DNA from: Pseudomonadota bacterium
GTDB taxonomy: Bacteria > Pseudomonadota > Gammaproteobacteria > Steroidobacterales > MnTg04
Reading direction: 5' to 3'
Assembly (NCBI GenBank): GCA_022572885.1
Contig: JACZVC010000007.1
Coordinates: 40,340-104,339, forward strand
DNA length: 64,000 nucleotides
The notes beneath the pieces were generated by a model. The model was not told where the DNA came from and did no database searches. It worked only from the letters and a program-made list of their open reading frames with translations. Below, in pieces: positions 18,839 to 30,186 of the stretch. The position numbers and the translations under genes are program-made. Numbering within the stretch: the stretch's first letter is position 1; each line of letters opens with the position of its first letter.

Positions 18839-20589
18839 CGGGCTCTCACCGCCGCGGCAGCGGGCTGAACTCGAGCCTGTACGATCGCACTCGGTTCCAG
18901 CCGGTATGGCGTCAGCGCATCGGGCGGTACCGCCAGGTAGCGCAACGCACCGGACATGACCGCGGAAAAAACCGGCGCGGCCACATCACCGCCATAATAT
19001 TTTTCACCACCGGGCTCGTCGATCAGGATGACGATAACCAGCCGCGGATCGGTGGCCGGTGCAAGGCCGACGAACACGGCAATGTAACGGTCGGTCGAAT
19101 ACCCACCCGCCTGGAATTTCCAGGAGGTGCCGGTCTTGCCGGCGACCCGGTAACCGGGCACGGCCGCTTTCCTGCCGGTACCGCCGGAACTGACCACCCG
19201 TTCCAGCATATCGACCACAGCGATCGCGGTTGCCGCCCTAATCACTCGTTCACCGGCTTCGGGCCGATCGGTTCGCAACAAGGACACCGGCCGGCGGATA
19301 CCGTCCGCCGCCAAAACTGCGTACGCTTGCGCCAGTTGCAGCGGCGTCAGCGACAAGCCATAACCATAGGCCAGCGTCGCCTGGCCGATCTCGCGCCAGT
19401 GGCTGTAATGATTCAGCAGGCCCGCCGATTCACCGGGGAAACCACTGGTCGTGAGCCGACCGATACCGAATCGGCTGATGATCCCGAACAAATACTCGCT
19501 ATCCAGCGACAAGGCTACCTTGGTCGCGCCCACGTTGCTCGATTTCGCAAGGATCGTCCCGATCGGAATGATTCCCAGATTCTTCGTGTCCTCGATGGTC
19601 TTGCCGGGTACCGTGACATAACCGGGCGATGTATCGATCCGTGAGTGCGGCGTGTACTGCCCGCTTTCCAGCGCCGCGGCAATAACCAGGGGTTTGAAGC
19701 TGGATCCAGGTTCGAAAATATCGGTTACCGCGCGGTTGCGGTAACGCGCGGCAGAAAACTGCGCACGGTCGTTCGGGTTATAACCGGGCTGATTCACCAT
19801 GGCGAGGACTTCGCCGCTGGTGATGTCCAAGACGACCACGGACCCCGATCTTGCCTGGTGGTGCTGGACTGCCGCTTTCAGTTCGCGATAGGCCAGGTAC
19901 TGGATGCGCAAATCTATACTGCTGACCAGGTCCTTGCCGGGTCGCGCCGGCCGGATGCTTTCGACATCGCCGATCACGCGCCCCAGCCGATCCTTGATGA
20001 CGCGTTTGGCGCCCGGTTCGCCGACCAGCCACTGGTCGTATGCCAGCTCCAGGCCCTCCTGACCGCGGTCGTCAATGTCGGTAAAACCGAGCAGGTGCCC
20101 GGTCACTTCTCCGGCCGGATAATAGCGGCGATATTCGCGTTGCAAATAGACCCCGGGAATTTCCAGGTCCATGACGGCAGCGGCGCGGTCAGGCGACAGG
20201 TGGCGGCGCAGAAAAATAAACTCGCGCTCCAGGTTGCTGGTGATCTGGCGCAAAAGATTTTCCGGGCTGCGCTCGAGTATTTTTGCCAGTTCACCAATGC
20301 GATCGCTGGACCGCGCCAGGGCGGGCGGGTCTGCCCAGACCGAATCCACCGGCGTGCTCGCCGCCAGGGTTTCACCGTTACGATCGAGAATTGACCCACG
20401 ATGGGCGCTCAGCGCGATCACCCTGAGATGGCGCGCATCCGCTTGTCGTTCAATGAACTCTTTGTCCAACACCTGCAATTGCAGGGCGCGACCGATAATC
20501 ACCAGCGAGACCATCGCGAACACGGCCATGACCAGCCAGGCACGCCAGCGGAACTGCCGATACAATTCCTGCTTGCTGTTGCGCTTCAT
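18835..20589 (-). CDS. ftsI: Septal transpeptidase FtsI (PBP3)
   Basis: Class B penicillin-binding protein that cross-links septal peptidoglycan. From ATG 20589 (MKRNSKQEL), which overlaps the ftsL stop as ATGA, it has 584 residues: a short cytoplasmic tail, one membrane helix, a pedestal domain and the transpeptidase domain. Catalytic motifs are SxxK in EPGSSFKP (Ser at about 296), SSN in AKSSNVGATKV and KTG in AGKTGTSWK. The frame extends further upstream inside ftsL and that part is not used. Confidence 0.97.
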   Translation of the reverse strand: MKRNSKQELYRQFRWRAWLVMAVFAMVSLVIIGRALQLQVLDKEFIERQADARHLRVIALSAHRGSILDRNGETLAASTPVDSVWADPPALARSSDRIGELAKILERSPENLLRQITSNLEREFIFLRRHLSPDRAAAVMDLEIPGVYLQREYRRYYPAGEVTGHLLGFTDIDDRGQEGLELAYDQWLVGEPGAKRVIKDRLGRVIGDVESIRPARPGKDLVSSIDLRIQYLAYRELKAAVQHHQARSGSVVVLDITSGEVLAMVNQPGYNPNDRAQFSAARYRNRAVTDIFEPGSSFKPLVIAAALESGQYTPHSRIDTSPGYVTVPGKTIEDTKNLGIIPIGTILAKSSNVGATKVALSLDSEYLFGIISRFGIGRLTTSGFPGESAGLLNHYSHWREIGQATLAYGYGLSLTPLQLAQAYAVLAADGIRRPVSLLRTDRPEAGERVIRAATAIAVVDMLERVVSSGGTGRKAAVPGYRVAGKTGTSWKFQAGGYSTDRYIAVFVGLAPATDPRLVIVILIDEPGGEKYYGGDVAAPVFSAVMSGALRYLAVPPDALTPYRLEPSAIVQARVQPAAAAVRAR

Positions 20590-20870
20590 GGCTTGACCAC
20601 CAGCAATTGTTCCGGGCTCGGCACAACCATGCCCAGTTCCTCGCGCGCCATACGCTCGATTCGCGCATGTGTCGCCCAGGTGCTTTGTTCGAGTTGCAGC
20701 CGTCCCCAATCGATATTGAGCAAATCGCGTGCAGCTTCCTGTTTCTGCAGTTCCGAAAACGACAGTCTAGATTCGTGCCGCGCATATACGGCGACAATGG
20801 CCGAGAAACCGATGGCCAGCCACAGAATGAACACCATCAGGGAGTTGAACCTGCGGTCGGCCAGCATCAT
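20586..20870 (-). CDS. ftsL: Cell division protein FtsL
   Basis: A small bitopic protein of 94 residues: a membrane helix at about 10-30 followed by a periplasmic heptad-rich segment (SELQKQEAARDLLNIDWGRL) and the typical C-terminal ERMAREELGMVVPSPEQLLVV. It forms the FtsQLB complex that activates FtsWI. It is coupled by ATGA overlaps to rsmH before it and ftsI after it. Sequence conservation is low in this family, so position is part of the evidence. Confidence 0.93.
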   Translation of the reverse strand: MMLADRRFNSLMVFILWLAIGFSAIVAVYARHESRLSFSELQKQEAARDLLNIDWGRLQLEQSTWATHARIERMAREELGMVVPSPEQLLVVKP

Positions 20871-21799
20871 AGCCTCACCGCGATGCGCAGCACTGCGCTC
20901 CTTGCCCTGGGGTTATCCGCAACTTCTTCCGGCTGCGCCTTGACCGGCCTGCCAACCCGCGTCAATTTTGGCTGCGCCCGTGACGGGATATCAGGTAGGC
21001 CGGCATAAACCGGATCGGGCCTGGACTGGTCCCGCATGAACCGCTTGACGATGCGGTCCTCCAGCGAATGGAAACTGATCACGCAAAGCCGGCCGTCCCT
21101 GGCCAGCAAATCGATGCTCTGCGTGAGGCACTTTTCGAGTTCCTGCAATTCCTTATTAATAAAAATCCGGATCGCCTGAAAGGTTTTTGTCGCCGGGTGA
21201 CGCTTGCGTCTGTGCGCCGGCACCAGCGGCTCGATGATCGCCGCCAAGCGGCCGGTCGTTCGTATCGGCGCGTCCAGACGAGCTTCGACGATTGCGCGGG
21301 CAATGCGTTTTGCCTGCCGCTCTTCGCCGTAACGAAACAACACCCGCCTGATTTCCCCCTCTGCCGCCCGCGCTAGCCAGTCCGCGGCGCTTATCCCTTC
21401 ATCGGGCGACATCCGCATATCCAGCGGACCGTCCGAGCTGAAACTGAACCCGCGCGCCGGGTCGTCAAGCTGTGGCGACGAAACACCCAGGTCCATCAGG
21501 ACTCCATCCACCAAACCAGTCATGCCATGCCGCCGGACAATGTCGGTTATCTCTCCAAAAGTTCCCCGGCAAATGCTGAACCGGGAATCACGCCCCAAGC
21601 CGGACTGGGCTTCTGCCACCGCTTCCGGATCCCGGTCGATCGCGATCAGGCGGCCTTTTTTGTCCAATTTCCCGAGGATCGCCTTGCTATGCCCGCCCCG
21701 GCCAAAAGTACAATCCAGGTAGGTCCCGGATGGCTTTATTGCCAGCCCCTCCAGCGCTTCATCCAGAAGCACCGGTTTGTGCAAATTCATTTGTGCCAC
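20867..21799 (-). CDS. rsmH: 16S rRNA (cytosine-1402-N4) methyltransferase
   Basis: SAM-dependent methyltransferase that acts on 16S rRNA C1402. RsmI, encoded nearby, methylates the ribose of the same nucleotide. Motifs are HKPVLLDEALEGL, the SAM-binding DCTFGRGGHSKAIL, DLGVSSPQLDDPARGFSF and SFHSLEDRIVKRFM. The start is GTG at 21799 or ATG at 21790 (310 or 307 residues); both lie just past the mraZ stop. Confidence 0.97.
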   Translation of the reverse strand: MAQMNLHKPVLLDEALEGLAIKPSGTYLDCTFGRGGHSKAILGKLDKKGRLIAIDRDPEAVAEAQSGLGRDSRFSICRGTFGEITDIVRRHGMTGLVDGVLMDLGVSSPQLDDPARGFSFSSDGPLDMRMSPDEGISAADWLARAAEGEIRRVLFRYGEERQAKRIARAIVEARLDAPIRTTGRLAAIIEPLVPAHRRKRHPATKTFQAIRIFINKELQELEKCLTQSIDLLARDGRLCVISFHSLEDRIVKRFMRDQSRPDPVYAGLPDIPSRAQPKLTRVGRPVKAQPEEVADNPRARSAVLRIAVRL

Positions 21800-21805
21800 A
21801 GATCG

Positions 21806-22258
21806 TTACAACGAAAGTGATTCGAGCTCAGGCGACAAACCGGATTCACCGGTCTGGTCATCCTTGAGCCATTCATCGATCCGCTCGTTCCAACGCGCTT
21901 CATCCCATAATTCGAATTTGTTCCCCTGGCCAATCAGCAATGCCTGCCGATCGATCGCGGCAAATTCCCGGAGTTCTTTGGCCAAAAGAACACGGCCATG
22001 TGAATCCAGCGTCACGTCGCTGGCATAACCGACCATGAATTGCTGAAGACGGCGAGCTTGCGGATGAAGACTGGGCAGTCGAATCAGTTTTCTTTCGATT
22101 TCTTCCCAGTCCGGCAACGGGTAAATCAGCAGGCATTGCCGGTCTACGGTGATCACCAGCTGGCCGTCGCTGCGCTGGCCGATCCGCTCTCGATAGCGGG
22201 TCGGTATCGCCAGGCGACCCTTGCTATCAACGGTGACTTTGTTTGCCCCTCGAAACAT
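21806..22258 (-). CDS. mraZ: Transcriptional regulator MraZ
   Basis: AbrB-like DNA-binding protein that represses its own dcw promoter. The two tandem MraZ domains each have the signature loop: DSKGRLAIPTRYR near residue 11 and DSHGRVLLAKELREF near residue 85. It has 150 residues. It is the first gene of the cluster and has recognisable operator boxes 30-54 bases upstream. Confidence 0.97.
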   Translation of the reverse strand: MFRGANKVTVDSKGRLAIPTRYRERIGQRSDGQLVITVDRQCLLIYPLPDWEEIERKLIRLPSLHPQARRLQQFMVGYASDVTLDSHGRVLLAKELREFAAIDRQALLIGQGNKFELWDEARWNERIDEWLKDDQTGESGLSPELESLSL

Positions 22259-22287
22259 CCGAAATCCCTGTTACCGCGGCTGGAAAT

Positions 22288-22312
22288 CCCTAGATTTCCC
22301 ACTTTTTCCCAC
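22288..22312 (-). promoter_or_regulatory. Triple MraZ operator box
   Basis: On the minus strand GTGGG (22312-22308), GTGGG (22302-22298) and TAGGG (22292-22288) are repeated at exactly 10-base intervals with A-rich 5-base spacers. This is the known MraZ binding arrangement. It lies between the promoter and the mraZ start, as expected for autorepression. Confidence 0.85.
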
Positions 22313-22320
22313 TCTGAGAC

Positions 22321-22350
22321 ACTATAGGGAGCGCATCGATTGCCTGTCAA
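22321..22350 (-). promoter_or_regulatory. Sigma70 promoter of the dcw cluster (Pmra)
   Basis: A perfect TTGACA (-35, 22350-22345) and TATAGT (-10, 22326-22321) are separated by 18 bases on the minus strand. Transcription would start a few bases before the MraZ boxes. This is likely the main promoter for the whole division and wall cluster. Confidence 0.8.
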
Positions 22351-22525
22351 CAGTGGAAAGTGATGTTTTTTTAGCTAAGACAGTAACTTAGGAGCGACAG
22401 TTCATGCTTGCGGTGGCGTCTAGACAGGCCAAAAATCAATAGCTTGCGAATGCTTTGTCAGGCTAAATCTACGCATTTTGCTGGTTTTTCTTTTCTTTCA
22501 GATCGGTAGATTTCCTGATGCTTGC

Positions 22526-22547
22526 AAAAAACAGCGGGGAGCCGGCC
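22526..22547 (-). terminator. Intrinsic terminator at the rnpB 3' end
   Basis: The 3' strand of P1 is followed on the minus strand by GCTG and six U residues (22531-22526). P1 itself may serve as the terminator stem. Confidence 0.6.
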
Positions 22548-22895
22548 GATAAGCCGGGTTCTGTCTTGGGCAACCATTCATCTGGGATCTGCGTCGCCGC
22601 AGACCTCGAGCAACCTACCCGGGAACCCACGCGGGCCGCGCGTGGCAAAAAGCCTGTTCCCCTATTTGGTCTTGCTCCAGGTGGGGTTTGCCGTGCCGCG
22701 GAATGTTGCCACCCGCGCGGTGCGCTCTTACCGCACCGTTTCACCCTTGCCGGCGCCGTAGCGCTTAGGCGGTCTACTCTCTGTTGCACTTTCCGTAGGC
22801 TCACGCCCCCCAGGCGTTACCTGGCACCTCGCCCTTTGGAGCCCGGACTTTCCTCTGCACAAAAGTACAGCGATTGCCTGGCCGACTCCCCGCAA
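22534..22895 (-). ncRNA. rnpB: RNase P RNA (class A)
   Basis: Catalytic RNA of RNase P, which trims tRNA 5' leaders. Conserved blocks in minus-strand order are GAGGAAAGTCCGGGCTCC, CAGGTAACGCCTGGGGGG, AGTGCAACAGAGAG, GGGTGAAACGGTGCGGTAAG, AGCAAGACCAAATAGGGG and GACAGAACCCGGCTTAT. Helix P1 forms from GGGGAGTCGGCC (22891-22880) and GGCCGGCTCCCC (22547-22536). It lies between rsmI and mraZ. The ends are estimated from P1 and the promoter. Confidence 0.97.
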
Positions 22896-22897
22896 CA

Positions 22898-22926
22898 AAG
22901 GTAAGGCCACGCGGCTAATTTCTCAA
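22898..22926 (-). promoter_or_regulatory. rnpB promoter
   Basis: TTGAGA (22926-22921), a 17-base spacer and TACCTT (22903-22898) on the minus strand place the start at about 22892-22895, the 5' base of rnpB helix P1. Confidence 0.65.
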
Positions 22927-22951
22927 GCGTTTATCCGGGGAGGCTGGCGTC

Positions 22952-22983
22952 TAACCCCCATTATTCATGAATAATGCGGGCTA
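22952..22983. repeat. Palindromic repeat, copy A, overlapping the rsmI stop codon
   Basis: An 18-base perfect palindrome CATTATTCATGAATAATG (22959-22976) has partly matching arms. Read on the minus strand it begins TAGCCCGCATTATTCAT, whose TAG is the rsmI stop codon. It shares this end sequence with copies B (41561) and C (62145). As RNA it would make a hairpin at the 3' end of rsmI, but no U-tract follows. Confidence 0.75.
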
Positions 22984-23829
22984 ACGTTTCCCGGCGAGCC
23001 TCGTGGCCAGCGCATATACCTCCTGACGCGGCAGACCACATGCCCGGCTGGCAATCCTGGCGGCCTTGGCTGGTGGTAATTCGGTCAGCAACTCGTTGAG
23101 CAGTGCGCTGACATCCAGCGCCCCGGCGGTCACGGAGCTGTCCGCGCCCGAGATCACGATGACGAGTTCACCACGCCCCATATCGCTTTCGCGTTGCGCC
23201 CGCGTGGCCAGTTCAGCCAGCGTACCGTAATAGACAGTTTCAAATTTCTTGGTCAGTTCCCTGGCCACACAGGCGAGCCGATCGCCGCCGAGAATCTGCG
23301 CCATGTCATCCAGGACTTTCTTTAACCGGTGCGGGGCTTCGTAAAAAACCATCGTCCTCGGCTCGGCAAGCAATGATTTCAGATGCCTCGTGCGGGCACC
23401 GCTTTTGGCCGGCAGAAAGCCCTCGAAAACGAACCGGTCGGTCGGCAGACCCGCGATGCTGAGCGCAGCCGTAAGCGCGCTAGGGCCTGGCACCGGCACC
23501 GCTCGCAGCCCTTGCTCACGCACCGCTTTTAGCAGGCGATATCCCGGGTCGCTGAGTAGCGGCGTGCCAGCGTCGCTGATCAGCGCAACGCAATGGCCAG
23601 CCGCCAGCAACCGGATAATCTCCGGCGTGCGGGCTATTTCATTGTGTTCGTGCAATGAAATCAGCTTTTTTTCCAACCCCAGCCGAGTCAATAATATGCG
23701 GCTGTGGCGGGTGTCTTCAGCCGCCACCAGGTCAACCGAGGCCAACACCTCTTTTGCCCGCAAAGTGATATCGCCCAGATTGCCGATCGGTGTTGCGACC
23801 ACATAAAGAATGCCGCGCTGCTCCGACAC
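22981..23829 (-). CDS. rsmI: 16S rRNA (cytidine-1402-2'-O) methyltransferase
   Basis: Tetrapyrrole-methylase-fold enzyme that methylates the 2'-O of C1402. The 282 residues show LYVVATPIGNLGDITLRA, AEDTRHSRILL, SDAGTPLLSDPGYRLL, GPSALTAALSIAGLP and FYEAPHRL. It is divergent from lpoA, as in E. coli. Its partner RsmH is encoded nearby in the dcw cluster. The TAG stop is the first triplet of palindromic repeat A. Confidence 0.97.
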   Translation of the reverse strand: MSEQRGILYVVATPIGNLGDITLRAKEVLASVDLVAAEDTRHSRILLTRLGLEKKLISLHEHNEIARTPEIIRLLAAGHCVALISDAGTPLLSDPGYRLLKAVREQGLRAVPVPGPSALTAALSIAGLPTDRFVFEGFLPAKSGARTRHLKSLLAEPRTMVFYEAPHRLKKVLDDMAQILGGDRLACVARELTKKFETVYYGTLAELATRAQRESDMGRGELVIVISGADSSVTAGALDVSALLNELLTELPPAKAARIASRACGLPRQEVYALATRLAGKR

Positions 23830-23888
23830 GATATAATGCCCCGCTGAAGATGGTACAAGACGCCATCCTGCCCTGAGGAAAACCGGCC

Positions 23889-25817
23889 ATGCAAGTGAAT
23901 GGAAAAATAATCAAAGGATGGCTGGTTCTGATCGTGGCGCTGCTGTCAGCTTCCTGCGTCAGCACCGGTGGCGTACGCGACCCCGGCCGCCTTGGCGCGC
24001 AGGCGACCAGGCTGGAACAGCGGGGAGACTACCAGGAAGCAGCAACCCTTTATCTGCGCCTGGCGCAAAGCACCAGGGGCCAGGACCGGGACCGCTACCT
24101 GGTGGCCGCCGCCTTTGCCCTTTATCAAAGCGGGGAAGATGGACGCGCACGCGACGCGCTGCGACGGGTGACCGGTCCAATGCAGGGCAACGCGTTGAGC
24201 CGCTGGGCCTTGCTCGGCGCCAGCCTCGCGCTATTGCGCCACGAACCGGTTGCGGCGGTCGATTTGCTCGGCCAGTTACCGGTCGAGTTATCGCGCGAGG
24301 ACCAGGCCTGGGCCTATTTGTTGCGCGGGAAAAGCAGTTTCCAGCTTGGCCAGCCCAGCAACGGAATCGGGTTTTTGATATATCGTGAAACCTTGCTGCC
24401 CAGCGACAACGCACGCGACAACAATCAGCAGGAAATCTGGAACGGCCTGCAGCAAGTGCCGTTGCAAATGATTCAGGATGAGCTGTCCCATGCGGAAGAC
24501 CCGCTGGTTGCGGGCTGGCTTAACCTTGCCGCGACGACAAAACTGGCGGACCGCAACCCATTCTTATTCAAAACCGCGATCGCAATCTGGCGCGATCATT
24601 ACCCCGGCCACCCGGCGGATGGCCCCCTGCTGCGGCGAGTCATCGAGGCATACCGGATATTCACCGAATACCCGCAGCAGGTAGCCTTGTTATTGCCATT
24701 GAGCGGCAGACAACAGTCCGCGGCACTGGCGATCAGGGAAGGATTCATGGCCGCATATTTTCAGCAAACCGAGGTCGGCCTGCGCCCCGATATCCGTATC
24801 TACGATGTCAGCAAGCTTGGCCCAGAACAGGCATACCACCTGGCCATCGTAGAGGGTGCGGATTTTGTCGTTGGCCCCCTGACCCGGCCGGCTGTTGCCG
24901 CCGTCGCTGAAAAATATGTCTCACAGATAAAGATGCTGGCCCTGAATTTTCTCGATAGCAACGTCGGTGCAGCGGAAGGTTTTTACCAGTTTGCGCTGAT
25001 CCCGGAAGACGAAGCCCGAGCGGTAGCCAGGCGTATTGCAGGCCAGGGCCTGACCCGTGGCCTGGCATTGGTCCCCAATAACGACTGGGGAATGAGGCTG
25101 GTCAAAGCCTTCAGGGACGAAATTCAGGTCCAGGGCGGCGAATTGCTCGACTATCTCCCCTACGATGTCAGCGCACAGGATTTCTCATCCACGATCAGGC
25201 GTTTGCTGATGCTGAGCGACAGCTACTCCAGGCGCAGCCGTCTGCAGTCCACACTGGGCGTCGGCCTTGAGTTTGAACCGAGGCGCCGGCAGGACATAGA
25301 GTTCATTTTTCTCGCGGCCAGGCCCGCTCAGGGCCGCCAAATCCGGCCCCAGCTTAAATATCATTACGCCGCTGATTTGCCCGTCTTCAGCACCTCGGCA
25401 ATTTTCAGTCCCGGTACCGACGGTAACCGGCTGCTGGATGGCGTGTCCTTCGCAGACATGCCGTGGATGATAGATCCCGACCTGTTGCAAGGTCAGCTCA
25501 GCAAAGCCATACATCGGGTATGGCCGTCGATGGCGGCCCGTGGCCGGCTGTTCGCGATGGGATTCGATGCCTACCGCATGGTGCCCATGCTGCACCGGGG
25601 CTCATTTGGCGACCAGCAAGTGGCGGGCATGACCGGTACCTTGTGGCTGGACTCGGATCGACGTATCCGGCGTGACCTCGAATGGGCGGAAATCAACGCT
25701 GGCGAGCCGAGGCTTTTGCCGGCGCTGAGCCCTATCTTCGCCGACCCCGGCGTAATCGATTCGTCTTTCGTGGCTGAGCCCACGACACCCGACGATGACC
25801 AGAGTTTCGGAAACTAG
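23889..25817 (+). CDS. lpoA: Penicillin-binding protein activator LpoA (LppC/YraM)
   Basis: Outer-membrane lipoprotein that activates PBP1A from outside. The 642 residues have a signal peptide ending LLSASC at about residue 22-23; Ser at -3 makes the lipobox weak, yet Cys is well placed. TPR-like helices follow to about residue 260. The C-terminal half is a periplasmic-binding-protein fold starting QQVALLLPLSGRQQSAALAIREGF. The context rsmI < > lpoA-yraN-diaA is the E. coli arrangement. A TATAAT lies at 23832-23837 but I see no convincing -35. Confidence 0.93.
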   Translation: MQVNGKIIKGWLVLIVALLSASCVSTGGVRDPGRLGAQATRLEQRGDYQEAATLYLRLAQSTRGQDRDRYLVAAAFALYQSGEDGRARDALRRVTGPMQGNALSRWALLGASLALLRHEPVAAVDLLGQLPVELSREDQAWAYLLRGKSSFQLGQPSNGIGFLIYRETLLPSDNARDNNQQEIWNGLQQVPLQMIQDELSHAEDPLVAGWLNLAATTKLADRNPFLFKTAIAIWRDHYPGHPADGPLLRRVIEAYRIFTEYPQQVALLLPLSGRQQSAALAIREGFMAAYFQQTEVGLRPDIRIYDVSKLGPEQAYHLAIVEGADFVVGPLTRPAVAAVAEKYVSQIKMLALNFLDSNVGAAEGFYQFALIPEDEARAVARRIAGQGLTRGLALVPNNDWGMRLVKAFRDEIQVQGGELLDYLPYDVSAQDFSSTIRRLLMLSDSYSRRSRLQSTLGVGLEFEPRRRQDIEFIFLAARPAQGRQIRPQLKYHYAADLPVFSTSAIFSPGTDGNRLLDGVSFADMPWMIDPDLLQGQLSKAIHRVWPSMAARGRLFAMGFDAYRMVPMLHRGSFGDQQVAGMTGTLWLDSDRRIRRDLEWAEINAGEPRLLPALSPIFADPGVIDSSFVAEPTTPDDDQSFGN

Positions 25818-25846
25818 GCGTCCGCGGCCGCTACCGCCTGAGTGAC

Positions 25847-28290
<2,444 letters not shown>

Positions 28291-28308
28291 CTCGCAGGTG
28301 ATCGCGGA

Positions 28309-28710
28309 TCAGCGCACGATCTTGAGTGTTGGCCGACTGTTGGTCTTTGGCTGGTCCGGCGTGTCGGGTTCGGGCGGACCCAGGTCTTGGTCGTCGCTGA
28401 AAATCATTCCGACACCGGTCTCTTTGGCATAAATGCCCTGCACAGCCGACACCGGTACCGATACATGCCAGTTTTTACCCTGAAAACGCGCATCGAACTC
28501 GACGATTTCGTTGCCCAGAGAAAGATTCCTGACCGCATTGCTGTCAATATTCAGAATGATTTTTTCATTTTCAACATTTTCGGCCGGTACGACTACGCCC
28601 TTTGCCAGCGCATCAACGACGATATGCGAGGAATAGCCACAGTCGCCGATCCACTCGTACATTGCACGCAGCAGGTAGGGCCGCCTCGACGGCTCGGGAT
28701 TGCTCACCAT
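28309..28710 (-). CDS. sspB: ClpXP adaptor SspB
   Basis: Adaptor that delivers ssrA-tagged proteins and cleaved RseA to ClpXP. The SspB fold begins RRPYLLRAMYEWIGDCG and continues through VVPAEN and IVEFDARFQGKNWHVSVPVSAV. A flexible acidic/proline linker follows, then the C-terminal ClpX-binding peptide RPTLKIVR. It has 133 residues. It lies 33 bases after sspA. Confidence 0.95.
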   Translation of the reverse strand: MVSNPEPSRRPYLLRAMYEWIGDCGYSSHIVVDALAKGVVVPAENVENEKIILNIDSNAVRNLSLGNEIVEFDARFQGKNWHVSVPVSAVQGIYAKETGVGMIFSDDQDLGPPEPDTPDQPKTNSRPTLKIVR

Positions 28711-28743
28711 ATGATTGCCTTTTGCCCCTGACCGGAAAACGGC

Positions 28744-29373
28744 TTAGGTTCGCATTTCCTGTTCCAGTTCGGACAAGCTGGCCTGAAACGACGGCCGGGA
28801 GAAAATTCTGTCCATGTATTGCTGGATGGGTTTTGCATTGCCCGGCAACTCGATGCCAAAATGCTGCAGCCGCCACAGAATCGGCGCCACTGTGCAATCG
28901 ACCAGGGAGAAATCATCGCTGATAAAAAACGGCTTCGTGGCAAAAATTTCCCCGCTCGATAGCAGACTTTCTTTCATTTGCTTGCGCGCCTGGTTGGCCG
29001 ATTTGGTGTCACCGCTGCTTTCTATTTTGTCCGCCAGTTCGTACCAGTCTCTCTCAATCCGGAATAACGCCAGCCGAAACTGGGCACGGCTGACCGGGTC
29101 GACCGGCATCAACGGCGGATGAGGAAAACGTTCGTCGAGGTACTCCATGATAACCCTGGAGTCATACAGAACGAGGTCCCGGTCGACCAATGTGGGCAGG
29201 CTGTGATAGGGGTTCAGGTCGAGCAAGTCCTCGGGAAGCTCCGGCCCGTCAACATCGATCAAATCGACGCTGATGCCTTTTTCTGCCAGCACGATCCTGG
29301 CGCGGTGACTGTGCACACACACGGACTTGGAAAACAGGGTCATAACGGATCGGCGGTTAGCCACTAATGCCAT
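28744..29373 (-). CDS. sspA: Stringent starvation protein A
   Basis: GST-fold RNA-polymerase-associated protein without glutathione transferase activity, involved in stationary-phase and acid-stress transcription. The 209 residues match E. coli SspA from NRRSVMTLFS through LAEKG, DLNPYHSLPTLVDRDL, IMEYLDERFPHPPLMPVDP and FSLVDCTVAPILWRL. The PHPP motif, known to be essential in SspA, is intact. It follows petC by 57 bases in the usual petABC-sspAB order. Confidence 0.97.
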   Translation of the reverse strand: MALVANRRSVMTLFSKSVCVHSHRARIVLAEKGISVDLIDVDGPELPEDLLDLNPYHSLPTLVDRDLVLYDSRVIMEYLDERFPHPPLMPVDPVSRAQFRLALFRIERDWYELADKIESSGDTKSANQARKQMKESLLSSGEIFATKPFFISDDFSLVDCTVAPILWRLQHFGIELPGNAKPIQQYMDRIFSRPSFQASLSELEQEMRT

Positions 29374-29430
29374 AACATACTCCAGAAAATTAAATAGAGA
29401 TCAGGCCGCGATTAAAAACCTGGCAAACGG

Positions 29431-30186
29431 TCATTTGATGTCTTTCCAGTATTCCTGCTTCAACAAGTAGGAAAACAAAAAGAACACCAGCAGGAACATC
29501 AGCACGCGGACGCCCAGTTTTTGTCGCTCGAGCTTTACCGGCTCACTGATGTACTCAAGAAAATTAGTCAAATCGCGTACAAACTGATCGTATTCTTCCG
29601 GGCTCAACAGTCCTTCAGTGACCTGTTCGAAGCCAACCATGACTTTGTGTACGTCGCCGCTGGCGTCAATAATCGCCTCGTAAACCGGTTTTTGCAAACC
29701 CTGCAACTCCCACAGCACATGCGGCATGCTCGCCCCGGGCAGAAACAGGTTGTCGGTTCCTTTGCGACGATCGGGGTTCAGATAAAATCCCTTCAGGAAA
29801 TTGAACACGTAGTCGGTGCCCTTGGCCCGCGCGATCAGGCTGAGATCCGGCGGCACCTGCCCGAACCAGCGTCTGGCGTCCAGCGGGTCCATGGCGATTT
29901 CCATGGTATCCAGCAGTTTCTTGCCAACGAACATCAAGTTATCGGTGACCTGCTGCTCGCTGAGCTGAAGGTCATCAGCCAGGCGATTATAGCGGACATA
30001 CTTGGCCGAATGACAACCCATGCAGTAATTGACGAAGTGGCTTGCTCCACGCTGCAGCGACCGTACATTGCTCAGCACGTTGTTGGCTGGCTCCATTTTC
30101 GCCCCACCGCTGCCGGCAGCAAAAACAGGCGATGATAAAACCAATGCGCCCAGGGCAATCATGCCGGTCAATCTGTGGTCAACCAT
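29431..30186 (-). CDS. petC: Cytochrome c1 of the bc1 complex
   Basis: Haem-c subunit of ubiquinol-cytochrome c reductase, located on the periplasmic face. The 251 residues have a signal peptide (to about AxA at 23), the haem site C55-MG-C58-H59, a later Met in LPGASMPHVLWEL as sixth ligand, and a C-terminal membrane anchor (VLMFLLVFFLFSYLL). It overlaps petB by 8 bases. Confidence 0.97.
   Translation of the reverse strand: MVDHRLTGMIALGALVLSSPVFAAGSGGAKMEPANNVLSNVRSLQRGASHFVNYCMGCHSAKYVRYNRLADDLQLSEQQVTDNLMFVGKKLLDTMEIAMDPLDARRWFGQVPPDLSLIARAKGTDYVFNFLKGFYLNPDRRKGTDNLFLPGASMPHVLWELQGLQKPVYEAIIDASGDVHKVMVGFEQVTEGLLSPEEYDQFVRDLTNFLEYISEPVKLERQKLGVRVLMFLLVFFLFSYLLKQEYWKDIK

Noticed and set aside
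22381..22521. Possible small gene or RNA between mraZ promoter and rnpB
   Set aside because: Short A/T-richer sequence without a coding frame or stable structure that I could recognise. I see nothing beyond spacer.
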